Positions 7,480-16,305 of a DNA stretch of 64,000 nt are shown here, piece by piece. The number at the start of each line of letters is the position of its first letter. The stretch's first letter is position 1. Source of the DNA: Sulfuritalea sp. (GTDB taxonomy: Bacteria > Pseudomonadota > Gammaproteobacteria > Burkholderiales > Rhodocyclaceae). The stretch lies in the NCBI GenBank assembly GCA_023229545.1, contig JALNZB010000014.1:1-64000 (forward strand), written 5' to 3'. The position numbers were made by a program, and so were the translations under genes. The notes under the pieces are model-generated. The model was not told the origin of the DNA, did not search any database, and worked only from the letters and a program-made list of their open reading frames with translations.

Positions 7480-8584
7480 TTACACGCCCTGCTTCAGGCT
7501 GGCTTCGATGAACTGGTCGAGATCGCCGTCGAGCACCTTCTGCGTGTTGGAGATTTCGACGTTGGTGCGCAGATCCTTGATGCGGGAATTATCGAGCACA
7601 TAGCTGCGAATCTGGTGGCCCCAGCCGACGTCGGTCTTGCCGGCTTCGAGCTTGTCGGCCTCGGCCTGGCGCTTGCGCAGTTCGAGCTCGTAGAGGCGTG
7701 ATTTCAGCATCGTCATCGCCTCGGCCCGGTTGCGGTGCTGCGAGCGGTCGTTTTGGCACTGCACCACGATACCGGTGGGAATGTGGGTGATGCGGATCGC
7801 CGAGTCGGTCTTGTTGATGTGCTGTCCGCCGGCGCCCGAGGCGCGAAAGGTGTCGGTGCGCAGATCGGCGGGGTTGATCTCGATCTCGATCGAGTCGTCG
7901 ATTTCGGGATAGACATACAAGCTGGCAAAGCTGGTGTGGCGACCGCCCGAGGAATCGAAGGGCGACTTGCGTACCAGTCGATGCACGCCGGTTTCGGTGC
8001 GCAGAAAACCGTAGGCATAGTCGCCTTCGACCTTGATCGACGCGCTGCGAATGCCGGCCACGTCGCCGTCGGTCTGTTCCAGCAGTTCGGCCTTGAAGCC
8101 CTTGCGCTCGCAGTACTTGAAATACTGGCGCAGCAGCATCGAGGCCCAGTCGCAGGCTTCGGTGCCGCCGGCGCCGGCCTGGATGTCGATGAAGCAGTTG
8201 TTGGGATCGGCCGGATTGTTGAACATGCGGCGGAATTCGAGGTCGGCCACCAGCTTTTCGGCTGCGTTCAGATCGCTTTCGACCGCCTCAAGTGTCTCTT
8301 CGTCATCTTCTTCCCTGGCGAGTTCGAATAACTCGCGGGCGTCGGAAAGTCGCGAACTGACATCCGCGAGGGTACCCACCACGGCCTCCAGGGCTTTTTT
8401 TTCGCGTCCCAGACCTTGGGCGCGCTCGGCGTCATCCCAGAGTTTCGGGTCTTCCAGAACCTGATTCAGTTCAGCGAGTTTTTCCGCTTTCCCATCGTAG
8501 TCAAAGATACCTCCGCAGTTGCTCGCCACGACCGGAAAGATCGGCGATACGGTTGGCGACGGCGTTGATGCGTTCGGCTTCCAT
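7480..8584 (-). CDS. prfB: Peptide chain release factor 2, with programmed +1 frameshift
   Basis: Recognises UGA and UAA stops. The main frame (to 8503) has the RF2 tripeptide SPF in RKSPFDSSGGRH and the peptidyl-hydrolysis motif GGQ in ASGAGGQHINKTDSA. The true start is ATG 8584: 27 codons (MEAERINAVANRIADLSGRG...) lead to an in-frame TGA at 8503-8501 in the classic slip context CTT-TGA-C, preceded by the internal Shine-Dalgarno-like CGGAGG at 8515-8510. A +1 shift there joins the two frames, as in E. coli prfB. The gene would normally sit directly upstream of lysS; here 2.7 kb of accessory DNA intervenes. Confidence 0.96.
8501..8515 (-). promoter_or_regulatory. prfB autoregulatory frameshift site
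   Basis: On the minus strand it reads CGGAGG-TAT-CTT-TGA followed by C: an internal ribosome-binding stretch three bases before the CUU slip codon and the UGA. Low RF2 lets the ribosome pause at UGA and shift +1. The mechanism is known from E. coli; here the sequence elements are intact. Confidence 0.93.
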
Positions 8585-8718
8585 GACTATTCCTGAGCGG
8601 GACGAGAGCCGCAAATTATACGCGCTGCGCGCGGCAACTCCGGCGCCGTTGGCCGCGCGAAATGCCATTGCGGACGCGATGTGATAGCCTCGCTTTTTTC
8701 GTCTTCCATACCATTGCG

Positions 8719-9459
8719 ATGTCCGAAATGATGTTCTACGAGAGGGTCGTGGCGCTCAACGACCTGACTCATGCCCAACTGAAAGTGCGCCCCGCCAGCA
8801 GTTTCGCCTATGCCGCCAGGACTAATTCGGTGCCGCTCATTGCCAGCGAGTTCTTCGAGTGCGCGCGCGAGTATCCGATTGTCTTCAGTCGCGGCGAGGC
8901 CGGCCCCATGCCGGCGGTCCTGCTCGGTCTGCGCGAGGCTGAAAATCTCTACGTCGACAACGACGGCAAATGGGATGCCCGCTATGTGCCGGCTTTCGTG
9001 CGGCGCTATCCGTTCGTGCCCGGCAAGGGTCCGCAGGGTGAGTTGCTGGTGTGCATCGACGAGGCGTCGAAGTGCTTTGATACCGAACAGGGCGAGGCGC
9101 TGTTTGCGGACGGCAAGCCGGCCGCGACGCTGGAACACGCCATGAAGTTCCTCGTGGAGTTCCATCAGGGGGCTGCGGCGGCCGAAAAACTCGGGCGCCG
9201 GTTGCAGGAACTGGGCCTCTTTCGGCAGGCCGATTCCGTGGCGCAACTGAACGATGGCAGTCAGTTTCGTCTCAACGGCTTGAATGTGGTGGACGAGGCC
9301 AAATTGCGCAACCTGGATCGTGACGTGGTTCAGGAGTTGTTTGCCAACGGTACGTTGGCCGTGGTTTATGCCCATCTTATGTCGCTGGGAAACATGGGAG
9401 CGCTGGTGGATCGCCTGAGTCGGCGTCGCGGGGGCGGCCAGACGACCGGCAAGCTCTGA
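8719..9459 (+). CDS. SapC family protein
   Basis: A 246-residue protein from ATG 8719 (MSEMMFYERVVALN). The start is set by the conserved early YERVVALN stretch of the SapC family (PF07277); the open frame upstream has no such similarity. Recognisable parts are VPLIASEFFECAREYPIVF, a GLREAENLYVD segment and the Y-P-F/V-P stretch RRYPFVPG. No signal peptide or membrane helix is seen. The family is widespread in proteobacteria; its name comes from a Campylobacter S-layer locus and the biochemical role is not known. It lies divergently from prfB. Confidence 0.8.
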   Translation: MSEMMFYERVVALNDLTHAQLKVRPASSFAYAARTNSVPLIASEFFECAREYPIVFSRGEAGPMPAVLLGLREAENLYVDNDGKWDARYVPAFVRRYPFVPGKGPQGELLVCIDEASKCFDTEQGEALFADGKPAATLEHAMKFLVEFHQGAAAAEKLGRRLQELGLFRQADSVAQLNDGSQFRLNGLNVVDEAKLRNLDRDVVQELFANGTLAVVYAHLMSLGNMGALVDRLSRRRGGGQTTGKL

Positions 9460-9567
9460 TTCGTCGCGCATTGGCCACCCCGGCGCGCCGAATCGCCCGT
9501 CCGGCGCGGGGCTTCTACCGGGCTGGAAATTTCCGCTATGATTGGAATTTCCCGCACCTGTATTTCC

Positions 9568-11208
9568 ATGGCTAAATACGTTTTCGTTACGGGCGGTGTC
9601 GTGTCCAGTCTGGGCAAGGGGATAGCCGCCGCCAGCTTGGGAGCGATTCTCGAATCGCGTGGCATCAAGGTTACCCACCTCAAGCTCGACCCCTACATCA
9701 ACGTTGACCCCGGCACCATGTCGCCGTTTCAGCATGGCGAGGTGTTCGTCACCGAGGATGGCGCCGAAACCGACCTTGATCTCGGTCACTACGAGCGCTT
9801 CACCAGCGCCAAGATGGGCAAGCGCAACAACTTCACCACTGGCCAGATCTACGAATCGGTCATCAAGAAGGAGCGGCGCGGCGAATATCTGGGCAAGACC
9901 GTTCAGGTCATTCCGCATATCACCGACGAGATCAAGATTTTCATCAAGCGCGGCGCGGAAGGCGCCGACGTGGCGATCATCGAGGTGGGCGGCACTGTGG
10001 GCGATATCGAGTCGCTGCCGTTTCTCGAAGCCATCCGCCAGATGGGCATCCAGGAAGGCCGCAACAATGCCTGTTACATCCACCTGACCCTGGTGCCCTG
10101 GATTCCCACCGCCGGCGAACTCAAGACCAAGCCGACCCAGCATTCGGTCAAGGAACTGCGCGAGATCGGCATTCAGCCCGATATCCTGCTATGCCGCGCC
10201 GACCGGGAGATTCCGGCCGAGGAAAAGCGCAAGATCGCCTTGTTCACCAATGTCCAGAGCGAGGCGGTGATTTCCGCGCTCGATGCCGACAGCATTTACA
10301 AGATACCGTCCATGCTGCACGACCAGATGCTGGACGAGATCGTTTGCCACAAGCTGGGCATTCTCGCCCATGCCGCCGACCTGTCGGTGTGGAAGAAGCT
10401 GGTGGATGCGCTGGAGCATCCGCAGTACGAGGTCAACGTCGCATTTGTCGGCAAGTATGTCGACCTCACCGAATCCTACAAGTCGCTTACCGAGTCGCTG
10501 GTGCATGCCGGCATTCACTGCCGCAGCAAGGTGAACATCCAGTACATCGATTCCGAGGACATCGAAAAGAATGGTCCCGGCGTGCTGGCCGCGATGGATG
10601 CGATTCTGGTTCCCGGCGGCTTCGGTCGGCGCGGCACCGAGGGCAAGATTGCGGCGATTCGCTTTGCGCGGGAAAACAAGGTGCCCTATCTCGGCATTTG
10701 TCTCGGCATGCAGCTCGCCGTGATCGAGTATGCGCGCGATGTGACGGGGCTGGCCGGCGCGCACAGCACCGAGTTCGACGCCGAAACGCCGCATCCGGTG
10801 ATCGCGCTGATTACCGAATGGCTGGATCGCGAAGGCCGCATCGAGACGCGCGATGCGAATTCCGATCTCGGTGGCACCATGCGTTTGGGCGGGCAGAAAT
10901 GCCGGCTGGCGGAGGGTTCGCTGGCGCGCAGGGTGTATGGCAGCGAGGTGATCACCGAACGCCATCGTCATCGCTACGAAGTAAATAACGCCTATTTGCC
11001 GCGCCTTGAACAGGCCGGACTGCGCGTGTCCGGCACGTCGGCCGAGGGCAAGGCATTGTGCGAAATGGTCGAGCTTGCGGAAAGCGAGCATCCGTGGTTC
11101 GTCGGTTGCCAGTTTCACCCGGAATTCACCTCGAATCCACGCAACGGTCACCCGTTGTTCATTGCCTATGTGAAGGCGGCGCTGGAGAAGCGGAAGTCAA
11201 AGCAATGA
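9568..11208 (+). CDS. pyrG: CTP synthase
   Basis: Makes CTP from UTP, ATP and glutamine. It has an N-terminal synthetase domain with MAKYVFVTGGVVSSLGKGI and the nucleotide-binding GTVGDIES, and a C-terminal class I glutamine amidotransferase domain with the nucleophile elbow YLGICLGMQ and the HPEF catalytic His-Glu. It is 546 residues from ATG 9568, the normal length; the open frame extends ten codons upstream without similarity. It is first in the pyrG-kdsA-eno-ftsB run typical of betaproteobacteria. Its TGA lies in a duplicated segment that shifted the kdsA start downstream. Confidence 0.97.
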   Translation: MAKYVFVTGGVVSSLGKGIAAASLGAILESRGIKVTHLKLDPYINVDPGTMSPFQHGEVFVTEDGAETDLDLGHYERFTSAKMGKRNNFTTGQIYESVIKKERRGEYLGKTVQVIPHITDEIKIFIKRGAEGADVAIIEVGGTVGDIESLPFLEAIRQMGIQEGRNNACYIHLTLVPWIPTAGELKTKPTQHSVKELREIGIQPDILLCRADREIPAEEKRKIALFTNVQSEAVISALDADSIYKIPSMLHDQMLDEIVCHKLGILAHAADLSVWKKLVDALEHPQYEVNVAFVGKYVDLTESYKSLTESLVHAGIHCRSKVNIQYIDSEDIEKNGPGVLAAMDAILVPGGFGRRGTEGKIAAIRFARENKVPYLGICLGMQLAVIEYARDVTGLAGAHSTEFDAETPHPVIALITEWLDREGRIETRDANSDLGGTMRLGGQKCRLAEGSLARRVYGSEVITERHRHRYEVNNAYLPRLEQAGLRVSGTSAEGKALCEMVELAESEHPWFVGCQFHPEFTSNPRNGHPLFIAYVKAALEKRKSKQ

Positions 11209-11255
11209 AGCTGTGCGGCTCAAATTGGAAAGCCGCCCAATGAAGCTGTGCGGCT
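11203..11255. repeat. 18-bp direct repeat spanning the pyrG stop and kdsA start
   Basis: CAATGAAGCTGTGCGGCT occurs at 11203-11220 and again at 11238-11255, a 35-bp period. The first copy contains pyrG's TGA within ATGA; the second contains kdsA's functional ATG. The first ATG opens a 12-codon mini-frame ending at a TGA that overlaps the second ATG. Confidence 0.95.
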
Positions 11256-12070
11256 TTGAGGTCGGCCTCGATCGACCGCTGTTCCTGATTGCCGGTCCCT
11301 GCGTCATCGAGTCGCGGCAGATGGCCTTGGACACGGCGGGCGCGTTGAAGGAAATTTGCGCGTCGCTGGGCATTCCCTTCATCTACAAGTCGTCCTACGA
11401 CAAGGCCAATCGCAGTTCCGGCAAGTCGTTTCGCGGTTTGGGCATGGAGCAGGGGCTGGACATTCTTGCCGATGTCAAAAAGCAGATCGGCGTGCCGGTG
11501 CTGACCGATGTGCATGCGGAACATGAAGTGACGGTCGTCGCTTCCGTCGTCGACGTGTTGCAGACGCCGGCGTTTCTGTGTCGCCAGACCGACTTCATCC
11601 AGGCCTGTGCCGCGTCGGGCAAGCCGGTGAATATCAAGAAGGGCCAGTTCATGGCGCCCGGCGACATGAAGCAGGTGGTGCTGAAGGCCAGGGAAGCCAA
11701 CAGCAATGCTGATAGCATCATGGTCTGCGAGCGCGGCGCTTCGTTTGGCTACAACAATCTGGTGTCCGACATGCGCAGTCTTGCGATCATGCGCGAGTCC
11801 GGCTGCCCCGTGGTGTTCGATGCCACGCATTCGGTGCAATTGCCGGGCGGGCAGGGCGACAGGAGCGGTGGCCAGCGCGAGTTTGTGCCGCTGCTGGCGC
11901 GGGCAGCGGTGGCGGTTGGTGTCGCCGGCCTGTTCATGGAGACACACCCCGATCCCGACAAGGCGCTGTCGGACGGTCCCAACGCCTGGCCACTGGCCGC
12001 AATGAGCGGCTTGCTCGAACAACTGATGGAACTGGACGCGCTGGTCAAGCGGCGCGGCATGACGGCATGA
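11240..12070 (+). CDS. kdsA: 3-deoxy-D-manno-octulosonate 8-phosphate synthase
   Basis: Condenses phosphoenolpyruvate and arabinose-5-phosphate to KDO-8-phosphate for lipopolysaccharide inner core, which marks a Gram-negative outer membrane. 276 residues from ATG 11240. Motifs are the IAGPCVIES opening, YKSSYDKANRSS, and the phosphate-binding DATHSVQLPGG; VFDATHS and ETHPDP are typical of the family. An earlier ATG (11205) overlapping the pyrG stop is out of frame because of the 35-bp duplication, so coupling now runs through a 12-codon mini-frame. eno follows by 46 bp. Confidence 0.97.
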   Translation: MKLCGFEVGLDRPLFLIAGPCVIESRQMALDTAGALKEICASLGIPFIYKSSYDKANRSSGKSFRGLGMEQGLDILADVKKQIGVPVLTDVHAEHEVTVVASVVDVLQTPAFLCRQTDFIQACAASGKPVNIKKGQFMAPGDMKQVVLKAREANSNADSIMVCERGASFGYNNLVSDMRSLAIMRESGCPVVFDATHSVQLPGGQGDRSGGQREFVPLLARAAVAVGVAGLFMETHPDPDKALSDGPNAWPLAAMSGLLEQLMELDALVKRRGMTA

Positions 12071-12116
12071 GCACGTGTCGAAATTTTGTTTTTGAATTGA
12101 CTGCAAGGAGATAGCC

Positions 12117-13403
12117 ATGAGTGCAATCGTTGATGTCGTCGCCCGCGAGATTCTTGATTCGCGCGGCAATCCCACTGTCGAAGCCGACGTTCTGCTTGAG
12201 TCAGGCGTCATGGGCCGTGCTGCCGTGCCGTCCGGCGCCAGCACCGGTTCGCGCGAGGCCATCGAACTGCGCGACGGCGACGCCGGTCGCTATCTGGGCA
12301 AGGGCGTGGTGCAGGCTGTTGAAAACGTCAACACCGAGATTTCCGAAGCCATCATCGGGCTCGATGCCGAGGAACAGGCCTTCATCGACATGGCCCTGAT
12401 CGATCTCGACGGCACCGAGAACAAGTCGCGTCTCGGCGCCAACGCCATTCTCGCCGTGTCGATGGCGGTGGCCAAGGCGGCCGCCGAGGAGGCCGGGCTA
12501 CCGCTGTATCGTTATTTTGGCGGTTCCGGGCCGATGCAGATGCCGGTGCCGATGATGAACGTCATCAACGGCGGGGCGCACGCCAACAACAATCTCGACA
12601 TCCAGGAATTCATGATCCTGCCGGTGGGCGCCGGAAGCTTCCGCGAGGCCTTGCGCTGTGGCGCTGAAGTATTTCAGCACCTCAAGAAGTTGGTCGACAA
12701 GAAGGGCTACCCGACCACGGTCGGCGACGAAGGCGGCTTTGCGCCCAACGTCGCGGGCAATGACGAAGCCATAGAGCTGATTCTCGCGGCCATCGAAGCC
12801 GCCGGTTACATGCCGGGCCAGGATGTGGTGCTGGGACTGGATTGCGCAGCGTCCGAGTTTTTCCGCGATGGCCGCTATGTGCTGGCCTCGGAGAAACTGG
12901 AGCTGACTTCGGAAGCCTTCACCGACTACTTGGCGACGCTGGCGGATCGCTACCCGATCATCAGCATCGAGGACGGCATGGCCGAGGGCGACTGGCCGGG
13001 CTGGAAACTGCTGACGGATCGGCTGGGCAAGCGGGTGCAGATCGTCGGTGACGATATTTTTGTCACCAATCCGAAGATATTCAAGCAGGGTATCCAGCAG
13101 GGCATCGCCAATTCGATCCTGGTCAAGATCAACCAGATTGGCACCCTGACCGAGACCTTTGCCGCCGTCGAAATGGCCAAGCGCGCCGGTTACACTGCGG
13201 TGATCTCGCATCGTTCGGGTGAAACCGAGGACTCGACCATTGCAGACATCGCGGTCGGCCTGAACGCGGGACAGATCAAGACCGGCTCGTTGTCGCGTTC
13301 GGACCGCATCGCCAAGTACAACCAGTTGCTGCGCATCGAGGAAGATCTCGGCGATATCGTGACCTACCCCGGTCTCGACGCTTTCTACAACATCAGGAAG
13401 TAG
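12117..13403 (+). CDS. eno: Enolase
   Basis: Interconverts 2-phosphoglycerate and phosphoenolpyruvate in glycolysis; also a likely degradosome partner. It is 428 residues, the standard length. Recognisable are IVDVVAREILDSRGNPTVE, the flexible loop GASTGSREA, the metal-site segments ISIEDGMAEGDW and IVGDDIFVTN, and the signature LVKINQIGTLTET with catalytic Lys, then SHRSGETEDS. A strong AAGGAG ribosome-binding site precedes the ATG. Its product PEP is the substrate of the upstream KdsA. ftsB follows by 13 bp. Confidence 0.98.
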   Translation: MSAIVDVVAREILDSRGNPTVEADVLLESGVMGRAAVPSGASTGSREAIELRDGDAGRYLGKGVVQAVENVNTEISEAIIGLDAEEQAFIDMALIDLDGTENKSRLGANAILAVSMAVAKAAAEEAGLPLYRYFGGSGPMQMPVPMMNVINGGAHANNNLDIQEFMILPVGAGSFREALRCGAEVFQHLKKLVDKKGYPTTVGDEGGFAPNVAGNDEAIELILAAIEAAGYMPGQDVVLGLDCAASEFFRDGRYVLASEKLELTSEAFTDYLATLADRYPIISIEDGMAEGDWPGWKLLTDRLGKRVQIVGDDIFVTNPKIFKQGIQQGIANSILVKINQIGTLTETFAAVEMAKRAGYTAVISHRSGETEDSTIADIAVGLNAGQIKTGSLSRSDRIAKYNQLLRIEEDLGDIVTYPGLDAFYNIRK

Positions 13404-13416
13404 GCCGGGCCGCGCG

Positions 13417-13767
13417 ATGAACTGGCCGACGCTGGTGCTGGTCGTCCTCATCGCCCTGTTGCAATATCCATTGTGGCTGGGCAAGGGCGGCTGGCTCCGC
13501 GTCTGGGATTATGACCGGCAGTTGCAGGCGCAGCGCGAGGTCAATCAGAAGCTGGAGCAGCGCAACGCCGGGCTGGACGCCGAAGTGCGCGACCTCAAGT
13601 CGGGCTATGAAGCCATCGAAGAGCGCGCGCGCTTCGATCTGGGCATGATCAAGGAAGGCGAGATTTTTGTTCAGGTGCCGCAGAAGACCCAGCTTGCGCC
13701 CTCCTCGGAGCCGCCCGAGGCGGTCATCAAGCCGGCGCCGCCGGTCAAGCCTGCCGCGCCGCGCTGA
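13417..13767 (+). CDS. ftsB: Cell division protein FtsB
   Basis: A 116-residue bitopic protein: short cytoplasmic N-terminus, one membrane helix (about residues 4-22, LVLVVLIALLQYPLWLG), then a periplasmic coiled coil (about 30-75, RQLQAQREVNQKLEQRN) and the ERARFDLGMIKEGEIF segment typical of FtsB/DivIC. It joins FtsQ and FtsL in the divisome. A Pro/Lys-rich tail extends the C-terminus beyond the E. coli protein. Location directly after eno is conserved in beta- and gammaproteobacteria. It ends one base before the convergent carbonic anhydrase-like gene. Confidence 0.95.
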   Translation: MNWPTLVLVVLIALLQYPLWLGKGGWLRVWDYDRQLQAQREVNQKLEQRNAGLDAEVRDLKSGYEAIEERARFDLGMIKEGEIFVQVPQKTQLAPSSEPPEAVIKPAPPVKPAAPR

Positions 13768-13768
13768 A

Positions 13769-14293
13769 TCAGTCCTGCGGCTTGAGTTCGGTGCGGTAGC
13801 TCTGGGCCTTCGCCACATAACCGCGCGCCGAGTTTTGCAGGCGCGCAACTTCCTCGTCGGTCAATTCGCGCACGACCTTGCCCGGCGAACCCATCACCAG
13901 CGAACGATCGGGGATGACCTTGCCTTCGGGGATCAGCGAGTTGGCGCCAATGAGGCAATGACGACCGATGACGGCCTTGTTGAGGATTACCGACTTGATG
14001 CCGATCAGCGAGTCGTCGCCGACGGTGCAGCCGTGCAGCACCACCAGATGGCCGACCGTGACATTGGCACCGACCGTGAGCGGTACGCCTTTATCTACGT
14101 GGAGCACGGAGCCGTCCTGAATGTTGCTGTTGGCACCGATGCTGATGGTGTCGTTGTCGCCGCGCAGCACGGTATTCCACCAGATGCTGACGTTGTCGGC
14201 GAGCCGCACGTCGCCAATGACGGTGGCGTTGGGTGCGATCCAGACCTCGCGCCCGAGGCTGGGCTGGCGGTCACCGAGGTTGTAGATGGCCAT
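13769..14293 (-). CDS. Gamma-class carbonic anhydrase-like protein
   Basis: 174 residues built of hexapeptide repeats (left-handed beta-helix), ending in an alpha helix. Features include WIAPNATVIGDVRLADNVSIWWN, HVDKGVPLTVGANVTVGH and VVLHGC, whose histidines fit the trimer-interface zinc site of the gamma-CA/YrdA/PaaY family. Whether it hydrates CO2 cannot be told from sequence; many relatives are of unknown activity. It is the last gene on a minus-strand run behind the DEAD-box helicase (24-bp gap). Confidence 0.9.
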   Translation of the reverse strand: MAIYNLGDRQPSLGREVWIAPNATVIGDVRLADNVSIWWNTVLRGDNDTISIGANSNIQDGSVLHVDKGVPLTVGANVTVGHLVVLHGCTVGDDSLIGIKSVILNKAVIGRHCLIGANSLIPEGKVIPDRSLVMGSPGKVVRELTDEEVARLQNSARGYVAKAQSYRTELKPQD

Positions 14294-14317
14294 GAAAACT
14301 CCTCCGCGTCCTGAAGC

Positions 14318-16198
14318 TTAGCGTTCCCGCTTCTTCCATTCCGGCTTCGCGCCGGCGGGCTTTTTCCAGTCCGGCTTCTTGCCTGCCGGCGGTGCGCGGC
14401 GCGGCGGGCGCGTATCGACGAATTCGCCCGGTTCCATGACGCGCGTCTTGAGCGCGAACTGGCGCACGCGGATGCGGCGCAATACATCCATCAGGTCGGT
14501 CGGCAGATCGGCGGGCAGTTCCACCGAACTGTAGTCGTCGAACAGGTTGATCTGGCCGATGTCCTTGCCGGCGATGCCGGCTTCGTTGGCGATGGCGCCG
14601 ACGATTTCTTTGGGCAGCACGCCCTGGTTGCGACCGATTTCGATGCGATAGCGCCCCAGTGCGCCAGCGGCGAACGTACGCTGTTTGACCGGCGTGTCGC
14701 TGCGACCTTCCTTCGCCGGGCGCTCGCGGCGCGGCTCGGTGGCGGGGAAGTCTTCGGTCGACTTGGCGCTGGTTTTGGCGGGTTTGCGTTCCTTGCGTTC
14801 GAAAGTCGGCGCTGGTGCTACGGCGGTCGAAGCGGACGCAACCTCGCGCGGCGCGTGGTCGCTGGCGCCGGGCATCTGCAAGGGACGCTCGCGCGTCGCC
14901 AGCCAGGCCAGCGCGGCGGCGATCTCGCGGGCGGCGATGTCCTGCTCGCCTTCCATGCGGCGCACCACATCGAAGAAGAAATCCAGTTTCTCGGTCTTGA
15001 TGATGTCGACGATCTGCTGGGTGAACTGGGCGACGCGGCGATTGGCCACCTCGCCCGGCGTCGGCATGGTCAGTGCGGTGATCTTCTGCTTGGTGGCACG
15101 CTCGATGAGCTTGAGCATATACATCTCGCGCGGCGCCAGGAACAGGATGGCGCGACCGGTGCGACCGGCGCGACCGGTACGACCGATGCGATGCACATAG
15201 GCCTCGGTGTCGTAGGGCACGTCGTAGTTGATGACGTGGCTAACGCGCGCCACGTCGAGGCCGCGCGCGGCGACATCGGTGGCGACCACGATGTCGATGG
15301 TGCCGGCCTTGAGGCGTTCGATGACCTGCTCGCGCAGGCCCTGGGTCAGGTCGCCGTTGAGCGCGGCGACGGAATAGCCGCGCGCTTCGAGCTTGTCGGC
15401 GAGCTCGACGGTGGCGGTCTTGGTGCGCACGAAAATCAAAGCCGCGTCGAAATCATCCTCGACTTCCAGGATGCGCGTCAGCGCTTCGAGTTTCTGCCCA
15501 CTGTGCGTCTGGCAATAGGATTGGCTGGTGGCGACCACGGTGGACGTGGCGGAACGAATCTTTATCTCGCGCGGTTCGCGCAGGTGCTGATGCGCCACGC
15601 GGCGAATGACATCCGGCATGGTTGCGGAGAACAGCGCGGTCTGGCGCTCCGCCGGGGTGTGCTCGAGGATCCATTTGACATCGTCGATGAAGCCCATGCG
15701 CAACATTTCGTCGGCCTCGTCGAGCACCAGCATCGACAGGTTGTTGAGCACCAGGCTCTTGCGTTCCAGGTGGTCCATGACGCGGCCCGGCGTGCCGACG
15801 ATGACGTGCGTTCCGCGCGAAAGGGCGCGCAACTGCACCACCATGCTCTGTCCGCCGTAGATCGGCAGCACGTGGAAGCCGGGCAGATGCTTGGCGTACT
15901 TTTGCAGCGCCTCGGCCACCTGGATCGCCAGTTCGCGCGTCGGCGTCAGGATCAGCGCCTGCGGCACGGCACGCTTGAGGTCGATCTTCTGCAACAGCGG
16001 CAGGGCGAAGGCAGCGGTCTTGCCGGTGCCGGTCTGGGCCTCGCCGAGCATGTCGTGACCTGCGAGCAGGACCGGAATGCAGGCCGCCTGGATCGGGGAA
16101 GGGGTTTCGTAGCCGACATCGGCGAGCGCCTGAAGCAAAGGCTGGGCAAGCCCGAGGGTGTCAAACCCGGCGGCAATAGTGTCTGGGGAGGTGGTCAT
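14318..16198 (-). CDS. deaD: DEAD-box ATP-dependent RNA helicase, DeaD/CsdA type
   Basis: Unwinds RNA in ribosome assembly and mRNA decay, typically important in the cold. 626 residues, close to E. coli DeaD (629). In order: Q-motif GFDTLGLAQPLLQAL...Q, motif I AQTGTGKT, Ia PTRELA, II DEAD, III SAT, the second RecA domain with ATDVAARGLDVARVSHVINYD, VI HRIGRTGRAGRTG, and near residues 480-560 an RNA-binding DbpA-type domain (RYRIEIGRNQGVLPKEIVGAIANEAGI). The tail is basic and proline-rich (RRAPPAGKKPDWKKP). A variant of the dispersed 21-bp motif encodes a PAPTF linker between helicase core and RNA-binding domain. Confidence 0.93.
   Translation of the reverse strand: MTTSPDTIAAGFDTLGLAQPLLQALADVGYETPSPIQAACIPVLLAGHDMLGEAQTGTGKTAAFALPLLQKIDLKRAVPQALILTPTRELAIQVAEALQKYAKHLPGFHVLPIYGGQSMVVQLRALSRGTHVIVGTPGRVMDHLERKSLVLNNLSMLVLDEADEMLRMGFIDDVKWILEHTPAERQTALFSATMPDVIRRVAHQHLREPREIKIRSATSTVVATSQSYCQTHSGQKLEALTRILEVEDDFDAALIFVRTKTATVELADKLEARGYSVAALNGDLTQGLREQVIERLKAGTIDIVVATDVAARGLDVARVSHVINYDVPYDTEAYVHRIGRTGRAGRTGRAILFLAPREMYMLKLIERATKQKITALTMPTPGEVANRRVAQFTQQIVDIIKTEKLDFFFDVVRRMEGEQDIAAREIAAALAWLATRERPLQMPGASDHAPREVASASTAVAPAPTFERKERKPAKTSAKSTEDFPATEPRRERPAKEGRSDTPVKQRTFAAGALGRYRIEIGRNQGVLPKEIVGAIANEAGIAGKDIGQINLFDDYSSVELPADLPTDLMDVLRRIRVRQFALKTRVMEPGEFVDTRPPRRAPPAGKKPDWKKPAGAKPEWKKRER
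14805..14825 (+). repeat. 21-bp dispersed motif, copy 3 (one mismatch), inside deaD
   Basis: One mismatch (GGTG for GGCG), NN = CT, preceded by AAA. It is antisense to deaD and encodes a PAPTF-containing linker. Confidence 0.75.
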
Positions 16199-16305
16199 GG
16201 CGTGCCTGCGCGGGGCAGGGAATTTCGAGGGAAAGGCGGGTCGGAAATGCAGGATCGACCAAAGAACCGCGCATTATCCCAGAATCGGCCCCAAAAAGCC
16301 CGGCT

